Shown: positions 48,501-55,610, numbered from the stretch's first letter. The stretch: DNA of 64,000 nt from Oscillospiraceae bacterium (GCA_022800755.1 JAAWQX010000009.1:1-64000); one strand, 5' to 3'. Translations and numbers: made by a program. The notes: generated from the letters alone by a model not told the origin.

Positions 48501-50482
48501 GGTCCGTTCAAATCGTCGCCCTCCAGCCAGACGGTGACGGTGTACACCCGGAGGTTGGACGCGTAGCTGCCGTCCAGCCGGGGCACCCAGATCACACTGC
48601 TGATATCCTGGGGTTCTTTAAAGGTGCACAGCACCTGCTTATCGTTCCACCAGTTGGGATGAGACGTCCAATGGGTGCTGTAATCTCCGTCAGCCATATT
48701 CTCAGGCTTAAACGGCGCGGCCTCGGTATACTCTGACGGCGCATAGTTATACCCCGCGTACAGCCAGATCTGATCGATCACCGTATAGTCCAGCACTCCC
48801 TCCGTGGGGATGCCTGCCGGGCGCTCATAGTTCACCGCCACAGGGGTCCCTTGATATACCCGGGACGGCCCGCTCTCCCCGGCGGCGTTGCCAGACACCA
48901 CATAAACAGAATACAAGGTGCCGTTTTTCAGATTGGGGATGCTGGTGCTGGTACCGGACAGGCTGCCGCCCAGCTGCTGGAAATCAGTCTCGCCCTCAGC
49001 AAGATAGACCTTATAATAGGTCGCGCCCTTGCTGGCTTTCCAGCTCACCCGCAGCGCGCTGTCCAGTTCCGTGACCGTCACCATATCCGGCGCGGCGGGT
49101 GCCTTTGTCGGCTCCGGGATGGCCCGTACAGAAACGGGCTTGCCCTGCCATCCATCCGCAATGGGGGTGACGATAAAAGTATACTCTTTCAGATCTTCCA
49201 GCCCGGTCACAGACGCGCTGCTGCGGTCCACCCGCATTTCCCGCTTCTCGGAAGGCTTGTCCGTGAGATAATATGCCACAGTATACCCCGTCACGTTCCG
49301 CAGCCCGGACCAGCTCAGGTCCACCTTTTCACTGCCCGCCGTGGCCGTGAGATTTTTCACCTGGTCGTTGGCCGCCACGGGGGTCTCCGGCACGATATCC
49401 TTCAAAAACCGCACGGATTCCACCGTCACAAAGCCCTCATCGGTCTTACAGACGGAAATGGTGACCTTTTTCACCGCCACCCGGCGGCCCAGACTGATGG
49501 TAATGACATTCTCTTCCCCGCTGCGGGCAATGGCATGAATCCCCTCGGGCAGCGTGAGATCGAACTCCACGTTTTCTTTTGTTCCGTCTTCCAATTCCAC
49601 AATGGCAACGCCTTTTTTGATCTCAGGCGATTCAATGGCAATCTCCTGCACTTCCAAAGGCTTTGTCAGGATAATTGGAATCTCAATGGTCTCCGCGTTC
49701 GGGTCCTTAGCCCGGACAGTCACCTGTCCGCCCCCGTCAGTAAACAGGGCCGACACAGCGTCCGCTGTACCGCCCAAAGCGTTGGCCAACGCCGCCGTAT
49801 CCACGGGCGGTGCCAGCAGATAAGTCTCCTGCAGTTCCGCAGACCCCAAGGTCCCGCGGACAACGCCGCTGGCGTTCCGGGTCACGTATGCCAGATCGAT
49901 GATATCCACTTTCCCGTCGCCGTTTAAGTCACAGCCTGCATCATCAGACCCCAGGGAGTCAGCTACCAGCTTCCGGTCAGCGGTATTCACCTTCCCGTCG
50001 CTGTTTAAGTCTCCCACGGTAAAGGTATCATCCGCAGTGCCCAAAATCAAATGCTGGGCCGCGTCCCGCAGTTCCATCCGCTGGGTAAAGGTGCGGTAGC
50101 CGTTGCCGGTAAAGCGCAGCTCATAGGCGCCCACCGGCAGTCTCTCCACGCTGAAATCCACATAGCCCGGCCAGCCGTCGCCTACCAACTCCCCGCCGTC
50201 GGCGTCCCGCAGGCCGACCTGGGCGGGATATGTATTTTGCAGCCGGTCAGACCATGCTCCCGTCAAGGGCAGTTTCCCCAGCACCGCCCCATCCCGGAGC
50301 AGTTCCACGGAAATTTCCCGCTGCTTCAATTCTGACAGCGTCTGTGCATAGTCGATCCGCAACGTACCGGAAATGCTTCCCGTGACCTCCCCGCCGTCCA
50401 GCGCCTGTACAGGCACCGCAGCCAAGGACATCAACATGGCAATGGTAAGCACCAAAGAAAGCAGCCGTGTCAATCGCTTCAT
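45593..50482 (-). CDS. Large secreted M60-family (enhancin/mucinase-like) metallopeptidase with dockerin
   Basis: This 1,629-residue exported protein has a signal peptide (residues 1-28) and a beta domain. Dockerin-type EF-hand repeats lie at about 156-206 (GDLNSDGKVNTADRKLV and CDLNGDGKVDIIDL). Two fibronectin type III domains (about 375-550) and an F5/8 C-like carbohydrate-binding domain (about 560-730) follow. The M60 peptidase domain has the zinc motif HEIGH near residue 1086, with a downstream Glu in LGRAE. Further beta domains complete the protein. M60 peptidases cleave mucin-type glycoproteins. The ATG at 50482 is preferred to 50488 because GAGGA lies 8 nt upstream. Strong promoter at 50549-50577. 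Confidence 0.88.
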   Translation of the reverse strand: MKRLTRLLSLVLTIAMLMSLAAVPVQALDGGEVTGSISGTLRIDYAQTLSELKQREISVELLRDGAVLGKLPLTGAWSDRLQNTYPAQVGLRDADGGELVGDGWPGYVDFSVERLPVGAYELRFTGNGYRTFTQRMELRDAAQHLILGTADDTFTVGDLNSDGKVNTADRKLVADSLGSDDAGCDLNGDGKVDIIDLAYVTRNASGVVRGTLGSAELQETYLLAPPVDTAALANALGGTADAVSALFTDGGGQVTVRAKDPNAETIEIPIILTKPLEVQEIAIESPEIKKGVAIVELEDGTKENVEFDLTLPEGIHAIARSGEENVITISLGRRVAVKKVTISVCKTDEGFVTVESVRFLKDIVPETPVAANDQVKNLTATAGSEKVDLSWSGLRNVTGYTVAYYLTDKPSEKREMRVDRSSASVTGLEDLKEYTFIVTPIADGWQGKPVSVRAIPEPTKAPAAPDMVTVTELDSALRVSWKASKGATYYKVYLAEGETDFQQLGGSLSGTSTSIPNLKNGTLYSVYVVSGNAAGESGPSRVYQGTPVAVNYERPAGIPTEGVLDYTVIDQIWLYAGYNYAPSEYTEAAPFKPENMADGDYSTHWTSHPNWWNDKQVLCTFKEPQDISSVIWVPRLDGSYASNLRVYTVTVWLEGDDLNGPGRVVAPDPERGDIKDVNQWLPVKGNPAVTKFAVLPIEPTKNVVKMGITIEQQAYTPMSLCELMFLRYDESRCLPDQVEDLFADELHTKLRAGVTAEEIEGLQARLNSDEKNYYVDVDVLADELNLAGELLNGQSLGVIINGIDSRSAGADGSSFGQSGSALQPMGVAAKAGETITVYATGIPAGAGVNVSASQYNAEASTWLAGMGTLQNGKNVLTVPKIGSQNTARGGSLYLTYSGEGAEQIQLHIRKATDIPMLELADWYDMSEAERRDVIGAYVDELTAYPDKVGVTSANLTTNCLNVTELSLPSVLLSIPAQSVLSGVGYTAGAGRDAMVDTLYDNVLAWEDLLHICMTTQGIDGTYENNEMTTRQNIRCMQMFTGAFMYAAGNHVGIGYGSCAGMVRGKPIDKLPEGATANQLFGWGIAHEIGHNMDKLGRAEITNNIYSIMVQTYDGGANVLPSRLEKSNKYAGAFTKVAQGYPGASNDVFVQLAMYWQLHLAYDGGSDPMGFYNRFFKAWKAGTYTQGAATYDDKVALTASGVAGKNLTEFFTRWGMVLSGETKSKLAAYGAESRAVWYLSDASRRARLEGASPASGSVNARAEMKAGSSNEIVISIDPSGINGEMQGYEILRNGVSIGFTRDTAYTDVIGSGNHKTYAYQVKAYDILGNLMSSADAGEVRVAYDVTVDPGEYAVTKTEDTVTFAMHRETSISGLKLVGANVPASGGFTVTVTDADGNVVTAKQGDFSQNQAVDDRNSFLCYFNKPGAGSEDTRIWTYDALTVTVTGLPADMAAEDVLLVSYAGDDVSFLDGGFAGRLQSDYHYGDGEVIPAGTLVIAGNYRGDPVYNYVKIKGRFTTANIDENGEVVTGSVDRDVDGYCLMFAEIPADGAVSDISDGIFIFVPNVQKEAELQEADHCKGDNLLPSMIRAEMFRTDVPNDTSSGRTTSETLWFHSPGGEDLPVIVLEGGGQ

Positions 50483-50548
50483 GTCCATCTTCCTCGCTTT
50501 GTGTCAAATTTTCTGTTTTGATGGGAACGGATAAATCCCCGATTTTGC

Positions 50549-50577
50549 ATTTTATAGCATTATGTAAACTTTGTCAA
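50549..50577 (-). promoter_or_regulatory. Sigma-A promoter of the M60-SLH operon
   Basis: A consensus TTGACA and TAAAAT are separated by 17 bp on the minus strand, about 65 nt before the start codon. The intergenic stretch 50578-50827 between this and the divergent promoter holds no recognisable gene. Confidence 0.8.
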
Positions 50578-50827
50578 CCATGTATTTCCAATGCCATCCC
50601 CTGCCGCCAGCGGCCTGCGCCGGATGCCTCCGTTCTTTCCGCGTCCACCGCAAGAAATTATGGAAACGAATTGATCTCGGCGAATTACGGAAATCCCCGC
50701 GCCGGCGCAGGGGCGTAAAATGCCCCCTCATTTTATCGAAAAAGGTCGAAAGTGGGGGAAACAGCCCCAAAAACACGGGTATTTTCCAGGAAAAATGGAT
50801 TTTTTTCTGAAAATTTGCAAAAATTGG

Positions 50828-50856
50828 TTGACATAACGGTTACAAAATGGTAAAAT
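50828..50856 (+). promoter_or_regulatory. Sigma-A promoter of the small helical protein gene
   Basis: A consensus TTGACA and TAAAAT are separated by 17 bp, preceded by an AT-rich UP-element-like stretch. It is one of the best promoters in the window for a gene of only 70 codons. Confidence 0.8.
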
Positions 50857-50884
50857 TTGTCCATCTTGAAAATTGGAGGCTGTT

Positions 50885-51097
50885 ATGGTTTTCTCAGTCG
50901 ATTCCAAGGTGAAAGAGATTTACGAGCACGAACAAGGCCGCGCGGTGCTGGAGCAGTATCTCCCGAAGCTGACCCGCACGCCCTCGTTTCAGATGACCTT
51001 GGGAATGTCCCTGCGTACCCTGTGCAGTTTCGCCCAGTGGAAACTGACCGGTGAACAGCTGGACCAACTCGATCAGGACCTGAAATCGATCCAATGA
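50885..51097 (+). CDS. Small all-helical protein
   Basis: This 70-residue protein (MVFSVDSKVKEIYEHEQGRAVLEQYLPKL ...) ends LTGEQLDQLDQDLKSIQ. The pattern of three helices with AVLEQYLP and MSLRTLCSF resembles a small helical module found at the ends of some clostridial glycosidases and esterases, here stand-alone. GGAGG lies 5 nt before the ATG. It has a consensus promoter and its own terminator, so it should be well expressed. It is divergent from the M60 operon. Function unknown. Confidence 0.75.
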   Translation: MVFSVDSKVKEIYEHEQGRAVLEQYLPKLTRTPSFQMTLGMSLRTLCSFAQWKLTGEQLDQLDQDLKSIQ

Positions 51098-51125
51098 TCC
51101 AACGCGGTGTCAGCCGCGTTTCCAT

Positions 51126-51168
51126 GAAACTGCCGTGAGCATCACGCCCACGGCAGTTTCTTTCTCTG
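51126..51168 (+). terminator. Terminator of the small helical protein gene
   Basis: A 12-bp stem GAAACTGCCGTG/CACGGCAGTTTC with an 11-nt loop is followed by TTTCTCTG. Confidence 0.75.
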
Positions 51169-51170
51169 TC

Positions 51171-51249
51171 CAGTCCGATTTCAGACTGACAGTTCTTTTT
51201 CCAGTACGATTTCGGACCATCTCTCATCTTTTCAGTATGATTTCGGACT
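51171..51249. repeat. Three direct repeats with a 31-bp period
   Basis: The core CAGTNNGATTTCRGAC occurs at 51171, 51202 and 51233, exactly 31 bp apart. The spacers are unrelated and T-rich. The third copy overlaps the stop codon of the lysozyme-like gene. There are too few copies, and the spacers are too short, for a CRISPR array. Confidence 0.65.
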
Positions 51250-52057
51250 AATTCTCCGAAAAGGCTCCGGCCCGGTCCATAATGACCAACAACCGGAGCA
51301 TATCCATCGATAGATCCAAATCCGCCGGACGACCCTCGGCATCCTCCCCGCCGCCGGACCCGGCCAGAAATCCCCGGTCGACCAGCGTTTCAACGGTGCC
51401 TTTCGCCCAGTCCGGCACCTCGGATAATTGATTGTACCGCACCTCGCTCACCTCCTCCAGCGCATAGTCCCAAAGCCCTGCCCGGGCCATATCCGGACAG
51501 TCGTCAATATCCACCGGAATTCCGGCGACCACCTTGCCCCACTGCGCCTGGTAAACATTCCGATAGGCGCTCAATTGTCCGCCGGACCAGCCCACGCATT
51601 GCCAGTAACCCCGGCAAACCCGCCGCCGGGCCAGATATTCGATGACCCGGTATGGGCCATAAACACCGACTTCATAGTTCTCCGTTTCGGCCCGGGCCGC
51701 GCGGAAATACGCCTCAATGGCCGGCATATCCCCGGCAGGCGCATCATAATCCACAGCAAAATAGATCAAACCCTGCTCGGGCATTCCGATGGCCCGAGCA
51801 CATTCCAGCGCCCTGCGGCCGTCTGCCCTGCCCGCCGCGGTGCCGCCTTTGGCCCGGTCTGAGGTAGTTTCCCAGACCGTGAGTAATTTCAATCCCGCTT
51901 CCGTAATGACCTCCGCCTCGCCGCGGGTCAAAGCCTTCTCTTTCAAAGAACCAACCAGCGGAACCAAATACCGCCCGGCAAAATCATACCCCGCCGCCTT
52001 GATCGCTGCCGCGGCCCGTTTGTCCAGCCGCTGGGTACAATCGATCCCTTTCGGCAT
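51248..52057 (-). CDS. Rv2525c-like glycoside-hydrolase-fold protein (DUF1906) with C-terminal helical module
   Basis: This 269-residue protein starts MPKGIDCTQRLDKRAAAAIKAAGYDFAGRYL. Acidic residues sit at strand ends (LIYFAVDYDA, VDIDDCPD), as in the DUF1906/GH25-like TIM barrels acting on or binding cell wall. The C-terminal part (VPDWAKGTVETLVDRGFLAG and MDMLRLLVIMDRAGAF) is the helical module seen in clostridial phage-type lysins. No signal peptide is present. It stands alone, with no phage genes nearby, and may be a domesticated lysin. Confidence 0.8.
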   Translation of the reverse strand: MPKGIDCTQRLDKRAAAAIKAAGYDFAGRYLVPLVGSLKEKALTRGEAEVITEAGLKLLTVWETTSDRAKGGTAAGRADGRRALECARAIGMPEQGLIYFAVDYDAPAGDMPAIEAYFRAARAETENYEVGVYGPYRVIEYLARRRVCRGYWQCVGWSGGQLSAYRNVYQAQWGKVVAGIPVDIDDCPDMARAGLWDYALEEVSEVRYNQLSEVPDWAKGTVETLVDRGFLAGSGGGEDAEGRPADLDLSMDMLRLLVIMDRAGAFSEN

Positions 52058-52148
52058 TTTTAAATCACCCCCACAGCTATTCTATCCCGTTCCCCAATGC
52101 CTTGCCACAGTAAAAACGGCACAGCAACAGCGGTACCGTGGAAAAAGA

Positions 52149-52182
52149 AAAAGAGCACCGCCAAAGGCGATGCTCTTTTTTA
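52149..52182 (-). terminator. Terminator of the tRNA operon
   Basis: The stem AAAAAGAGCA...TGCTCTTTTT with an inner GCC/GGC and an AAA loop is followed leftward by TTTCTTTTTC, 24 bp past tRNA-Cys. Confidence 0.75.
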
Positions 52183-52205
52183 TCGAAGCGCACTGCGCTC
52201 CGCTT

Positions 52206-52279
52206 TGGAGGCGCCACCCGGATTTGAACCGGGGATCAAGGATTTGCAGTCCCATGCCTTACCACTTGGCTATGGCGCC
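52206..52279 (-). tRNA. tRNA-Cys (GCA)
   Basis: This 74-nt cloverleaf has acceptor stem GGCGCCA/TGGCGCC, anticodon loop CTGCAAA with anticodon GCA, T-loop GGTTCAAATCC and encoded CCA. It is the last of four tRNAs, separated from tRNA-Gly by 338 bp of palindromic DNA. Confidence 0.95.
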
Positions 52280-52284
52280 ACGTC

Positions 52285-52620
52285 AGATTTGCTCCGCTCC
52301 AACACAAACGGCTCTGCCGTTTGCTTTTTCCGCTCCGCAAATCTTCCTTTTTCAAATCGAACCCGCTTTGATGCAAATTCCGCGCCGCGGAATTTGACGG
52401 GTCGGGTTGGGCTTCGATTTGATTCCTGTGTTTTACGCTTCAGCAACTCTCCCGCTGCCTCGGTGGACGCACCCTTTTTCAGCGGCCTTCTGGCCGCCGC
52501 GCGGGGCCGCGCGTCAATTCGGAGCGTCAGCGGAAAATTGCCATAGGCGGGCTTTGCCCGCCGTTTAATGGTTCAGGTTCCATTTGACGATTGCCTGCGC
52601 CGCAGGCAATCGTCAAATGG
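52285..52620. repeat. Palindrome-dense spacer in the tRNA cluster
   Basis: No gene is seen here. The stretch holds several inverted repeats. AGATTTGC/GCAAATCT (52285, 52337) encloses CAAACGGC/GCCGTTTG. TCAAATCGAA/TTCGATTTGA (52352, 52413) encloses CAAATTCCGC/GCGGAATTTG. GCGGCC and CGCGC palindromes lie near 52490-52515. A perfect 19-bp stem lies at 52580-52620, with one arm including the CCA end of tRNA-Gly. Confidence 0.75.
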
Positions 52621-52693
52621 AGCGGGCGACGAGGCTCGAACTCGCTACCTCCACCTTGGCAAGGTGGCGCTCTACCGGATGAGCTACGCCCGC
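52618..52693 (-). tRNA. tRNA-Gly (GCC)
   Basis: This 76-nt cloverleaf has acceptor stem GCGGGCG/CGCCCGC, anticodon GCC in the loop TTGCCAA, T-loop GAGTTCGAGCC and encoded CCA. The CCA is shared with a 19-bp palindrome that follows. Confidence 0.95.
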
Positions 52694-52702
52694 TTATTCA
52701 GT

Positions 52703-52730
52703 CCCGGAGAACGCTTTCACGTTCTCCGGG
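52703..52730 (-). other. Hairpin between tRNA-Phe and tRNA-Gly
   Basis: A perfect 11-bp stem CCCGGAGAACG/CGTTCTCCGGG with a 6-nt loop lies in the 37-nt spacer. There is no T run, so it is more likely a processing or stability element of the polycistronic precursor than a terminator. Confidence 0.6.
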
Positions 52731-52806
52731 TGGTGCCTCCGGTCGGAATCGAACCAACGACACGTGGATTTTCAGTCCACTGCTCTACCAACTGAGCTAC
52801 AGAGGC
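52731..52806 (-). tRNA. tRNA-Phe (GAA)
   Basis: This 76-nt cloverleaf has acceptor stem GCCTCTG/CGGAGGC, anticodon GAA in CTGAAAA, T-loop GGTTCGATTCC and encoded CCA. Confidence 0.95.
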
Positions 52807-52824
52807 AAATGCGCCTTTGATGTT

Positions 52825-52901
52825 TGGTGGGAACAACTGGACTCGAACCAGTGACCCCCTGCTTGTAAGGCAGGTGCTCTAACCAGCTGAGCTATGCTCC
52901 C
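52825..52901 (-). tRNA. tRNA-Val (TAC)
   Basis: This 77-nt cloverleaf has acceptor stem GGGAGCA/TGTTCCC, anticodon TAC in CTTACAA, T-loop GGTTCGAGTCC and encoded CCA. It is the first tRNA of the operon. Confidence 0.95.
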
Positions 52902-52931
52902 ATTCCTTGCCCATTCATCAGCGGCTTTGTT

Positions 52932-52960
52932 AGTATACTAAATGCCGGGGGAAATGTCAA
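52932..52960 (-). promoter_or_regulatory. Sigma-A promoter of the tRNA operon
   Basis: A consensus TTGACA and TATACT are separated by 17 bp on the minus strand, about 30 bp upstream of tRNA-Val. Confidence 0.8.
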
Positions 52961-52987
52961 TATCTAATTTCCCCTTTTTCCATTTTT

Positions 52988-53881
52988 TTACCCCGGGGTT
53001 TTGTCCTGCCGCTTTTGGGACAAAATCTCCGCTACGTCCGCCGGGGTGAAGCGGTACTCCGCGTCGCAAAACTGGCAGCTTACGGAAATTTCCTCGCCGG
53101 CGGCGATGATGTCCTCCAATTCGGCGTTGTCGATGGTACTGAGCACTTCCGCTACCCGGTCCCGGCCGCAGGTGCAGCGGTAGGCTACCGGGATCTCTTC
53201 CACAAGTTCTACTTCCAGGCCCTTGAGGACGTTGCGGATCAGTTCCGCAGCGCCGCCGTCGCTGAGCTGCATGGTGACGGAGTCCATCAGGAAAATGTTG
53301 TCCTCCAGGGTGCGGATCAGGTCTTCCGGCGCGCCGGGCATGAGCTGCACGATGAAGCCGCCGGCCTGGGCCACGGACAGGTCCGTTTCCACCAGGACCC
53401 CAAGGCCCACCGCCGCGGGGATCTGCTCGCTTTCCGTCATGTACGCCGCCACGTCCTCGGCGATCTCCCCGGAGACGATCTCCGTGCTGCCGATGTACGG
53501 TTCCTTCAGGCCCAGGTCACGGCTCACCGTGAGCATCCCGTTCCGGCCTACCGCACCGCCTACGTCCAGCTTTCCGTCCGGGCGCAGGGGTAAGTCAACA
53601 GTGGGGTCGCCCACGTAGCCACGGACGTTGCCCGTGGTGTCCGACACCGCCACGATGCCGCCCAGAGGGCCGCCGCCGTTGAGACGCATGGTTAAGGACC
53701 CCTGCTCCTCTTTCATCATATTCCCCAGCAGGCTCGCTGCGCACAACAATCTGCCCAGGGCCGCCGTGGCTGTGGGGGTGGTGTGGTGGATCTCTTTTGC
53801 CCGGGATACCAGGTCCCGGCCGTCGATGGCTGATATTTTTACAAATCCGTCGGTGGTCATGCCTCGGATGATCTTGTCCAT
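52988..53881 (-). CDS. hslO: Redox-regulated chaperonin Hsp33
   Basis: Hsp33 is a cytosolic holdase activated by oxidation of a zinc-bound cysteine cluster. The 297-residue protein has the N-terminal core (AIDGRDLVSRAKEIHHTTPTATAALGRLL). The C-terminal redox switch has Cys-x-Cys in YRCTCGR and Cys-x-x-Cys in CQFC. It ends 28 bp upstream of the tRNA promoter and probably reads into or stops before it; no clear hairpin terminator was found. Confidence 0.95.
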   Translation of the reverse strand: MDKIIRGMTTDGFVKISAIDGRDLVSRAKEIHHTTPTATAALGRLLCAASLLGNMMKEEQGSLTMRLNGGGPLGGIVAVSDTTGNVRGYVGDPTVDLPLRPDGKLDVGGAVGRNGMLTVSRDLGLKEPYIGSTEIVSGEIAEDVAAYMTESEQIPAAVGLGVLVETDLSVAQAGGFIVQLMPGAPEDLIRTLEDNIFLMDSVTMQLSDGGAAELIRNVLKGLEVELVEEIPVAYRCTCGRDRVAEVLSTIDNAELEDIIAAGEEISVSCQFCDAEYRFTPADVAEILSQKRQDKTPG

Positions 53882-53891
53882 ATGCGTCTCC

Positions 53892-54629
53892 TTAGTGCGG
53901 GGTGTTTTCCGCTGTGATGAATACGCGGCCCGATTCGTGCTGGGGGCCGGTTCGGTCTATGGTGATGTTTGTGAAGCCGGCAGTCTCCAGCAGGCTTGTC
54001 AGTTCCGCTTCCGGGTACGCGTACTCGATGTGCTCTTCCCCGCTCCGGGTCCACAGGGCGCCTTCCCGCAGAAACAGGTCCATGCCGTAGTACAGCGCGT
54101 TCTCCGTCTCGTCGAACTCCGCCCGCCACAGGCACAGCACGTCCTCCGTCTCGTCTACAAACACCTGTCCGTCCAGGCTGCGCAGGCGCTCCGGGGTATT
54201 CACGTCGAAGATGAACAGGCCGTCCGGGCGGATGAACAGGTGCAATCGGCGCAGCAGCTCCGTCAAATCCTCCCGGGGCAGGTAGTTTACCCCGTCCAGG
54301 CTGCACACCGCCGCGTCTACCACGTCGTTCAGGTCCAGGGCCGACGCGTCCTGGCACAAGATCAGCGGCGGCACCGCGTTCGTCAGTGCCGCCGCCTTGT
54401 CTGACAGTTCCATGAGCATGTCCGCCGACGCGTCCACCCCGATGGTCTCGTAGCCCCGCCGGGCCAGGATGCAGGTCAGCGTGCCCGTGCCGCAGGCAAA
54501 GTCCAGCAGGGTTTTTACCCGCTTGTTCCGGGCGCGGAACTTCCGCTCGTAGTAGTCCGCGAACTGTTCATAGGGGATGTCCCGGGTCAGCGCGTCGTAC
54601 CAGGGGGCCAGGTCAAGATATGCGTCCAT
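53892..54629 (-). CDS. Class I SAM-dependent methyltransferase
   Basis: This 245-residue Rossmann-fold methyltransferase has motif I LLDFACGTGTLTCILARRGYETIGVDAS and the post-motif LILCQDASALDLNDVVDAAVC. The N-terminal YLDLAPWYDALTRDIPYEQFADYYE is common to a clostridial group of small-molecule methyltransferases. The substrate cannot be read from the sequence. Its start overlaps the stop of the TrpR-like gene (TGATG) and it is 10 bp from hslO. Confidence 0.87.
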   Translation of the reverse strand: MDAYLDLAPWYDALTRDIPYEQFADYYERKFRARNKRVKTLLDFACGTGTLTCILARRGYETIGVDASADMLMELSDKAAALTNAVPPLILCQDASALDLNDVVDAAVCSLDGVNYLPREDLTELLRRLHLFIRPDGLFIFDVNTPERLRSLDGQVFVDETEDVLCLWRAEFDETENALYYGMDLFLREGALWTRSGEEHIEYAYPEAELTSLLETAGFTNITIDRTGPQHESGRVFITAENTPH

Positions 54630-54928
54630 CAGCTCTTTTCCCGCTCCGCCAGGCGCTCGAACACCACCGCGTATCCGCCTTTGCCATATTGCAGGCTCCT
54701 GTTCACCCGGCTGATCGTCGCGCTGGAAGCCCCCGTCTTTTCCAGGATGTCGTTATAGATCATCCCCTGCTCCAGATACCGCGCCACCTGGTACCTCTGC
54801 TCGATGGCCTGCAGTTCCGTCACGGTGCACAGATCGTCGAAAAACAGCTTGCATTCCTCCACCGTTTTCAGCGTGAGAATCGCTTCGTACAGCGCGTCGC
54901 TTCTGGGCTTTTTGCTCTGCTTGTTCAT
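54629..54928 (-). CDS. yerC: TrpR-like regulator (YerC/YecD family)
   Basis: This 99-residue protein has a Trp repressor-like helix-turn-helix (LCTVTELQAIEQRYQVARYLEQGMIYNDILEKTGASSATISRVNRSL). YerC-type proteins are common in Firmicutes, and their regulons are mostly unknown. The ATG at 54928 has GGAGG 5 nt upstream; a longer frame runs through the promoter. A near-palindromic site at 54953-54966 next to its promoter may be its own operator. Confidence 0.88.
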   Translation of the reverse strand: MNKQSKKPRSDALYEAILTLKTVEECKLFFDDLCTVTELQAIEQRYQVARYLEQGMIYNDILEKTGASSATISRVNRSLQYGKGGYAVVFERLAEREKS

Positions 54929-54952
54929 AAGGGCCTCCATGGTCGCAATTTT

Positions 54953-54966
54953 ACACTTTAATGTGT
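54953..54966. promoter_or_regulatory. Candidate operator for the TrpR-like regulator
   Basis: ACACTTTAATGTGT is a 14-bp palindrome with one mismatched pair, placed just downstream of the predicted transcription start of the regulator gene. The position suits autorepression. Confidence 0.4.
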
Positions 54967-54976
54967 GATTTTCTTT

Positions 54977-55005
54977 ATTGTATACTACTTTCTTCCAAAT
55001 GTAAA
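54977..55005 (-). promoter_or_regulatory. Sigma-A promoter of the TrpR-like operon
   Basis: TTTACA and TACAAT are separated by 17 bp on the minus strand, with a leader of about 40 nt. Confidence 0.7.
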
Positions 55006-55052
55006 GCCCCGTTTTTCCTTTTCCCGTAACTTCTGGCAGTTTGCAATCCCTA

Positions 55053-55081
55053 TTGCATTTTCGGCGCGGCCGGGCTATAAT
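55053..55081 (+). promoter_or_regulatory. Sigma-A promoter of the NfeD-SPFH pair
   Basis: TTGCAT and a perfect TATAAT are separated by 17 bp, about 20 nt before the start codon region. Confidence 0.7.
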
Positions 55082-55105
55082 ATAAAGGAAAGGAAGTGAT
55101 GTTTC

Positions 55106-55582
55106 ATGCTCGTATTGCGTATGCTTTTGAGCAGCACGATGCTGCCCACCTTGATCTGGCTGGTTTTGATGCTGGTGCTGTTCGGCGCGGAGATCCTGAC
55201 AGTGAACCTCACCACCATCTGGTTCGCCCTGGGCGCGCTGGCCGCGATGATCAGTTCCCTGTGCGGCGCGCAGGTCTGGGTGCAGCTGGTGTGGTTCCTG
55301 GTGGTGTCCGTGCTGACCTTGTGCATCACGAAGCCGCTGGTGAAAAAGTACGTCAATAATAAGACCCACGCTACCAATGCCGATATGGTCATCGGTCAGA
55401 CCTGTATCGTGGTAGAGCCTGTGGATAATCTGAAAAGCACCGGCTCTGTCACTGTGGGCGGCAAGACCTGGACCGCGCGGAGCGAGTACGGCGACGTGTT
55501 CGCCCCCGGCGAACGGGTCACGGCAGTGCGGATCGAGGGCGTGAAGCTCATCGTCGCCGCGCCGGCGTATGTCAGACGGTAA
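55106..55582 (+). CDS. NfeD-like membrane protein
   Basis: This 158-residue protein has two to three membrane segments (about residues 10-75) and a C-terminal OB-fold NfeD domain (MVIGQTCIVVEPVDNLKSTGSVTVGGKTWTARSE). Short NfeD proteins act with SPFH/flotillin-like proteins in membrane microdomains. The gene is 28 bp upstream of an SPFH gene, the classic pairing. The ribosome binding site is GGAAG. Confidence 0.88.
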   Translation: MLVLRMLLSSTMLPTLIWLVLMLVLFGAEILTVNLTTIWFALGALAAMISSLCGAQVWVQLVWFLVVSVLTLCITKPLVKKYVNNKTHATNADMVIGQTCIVVEPVDNLKSTGSVTVGGKTWTARSEYGDVFAPGERVTAVRIEGVKLIVAAPAYVRR

Positions 55583-55610
55583 AAAATAGAGAAATATAGG
55601 AGGAATCATT

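Noticed and set aside
51171-51249. CRISPR-like repeat array
   Set aside because: Only three imperfect units with a 31-bp period and about 15-bp spacers, and no cas genes; far from CRISPR geometry.
52097-52546. Small proteins across the tRNA cluster
   Set aside because: The frames translate tRNA genes and palindromic spacer; fragments such as PPGFEPGIKDLQSHALPLGYGA are a known artefact of translating tRNA-Cys.
52991-53026. Third recombinase site in hslO
   Set aside because: The arms TTTTGTCC and GGGACAAAAT are in the opposite polarity to the switch sites and lie inside conserved coding sequence; kept only as a half-site observation.
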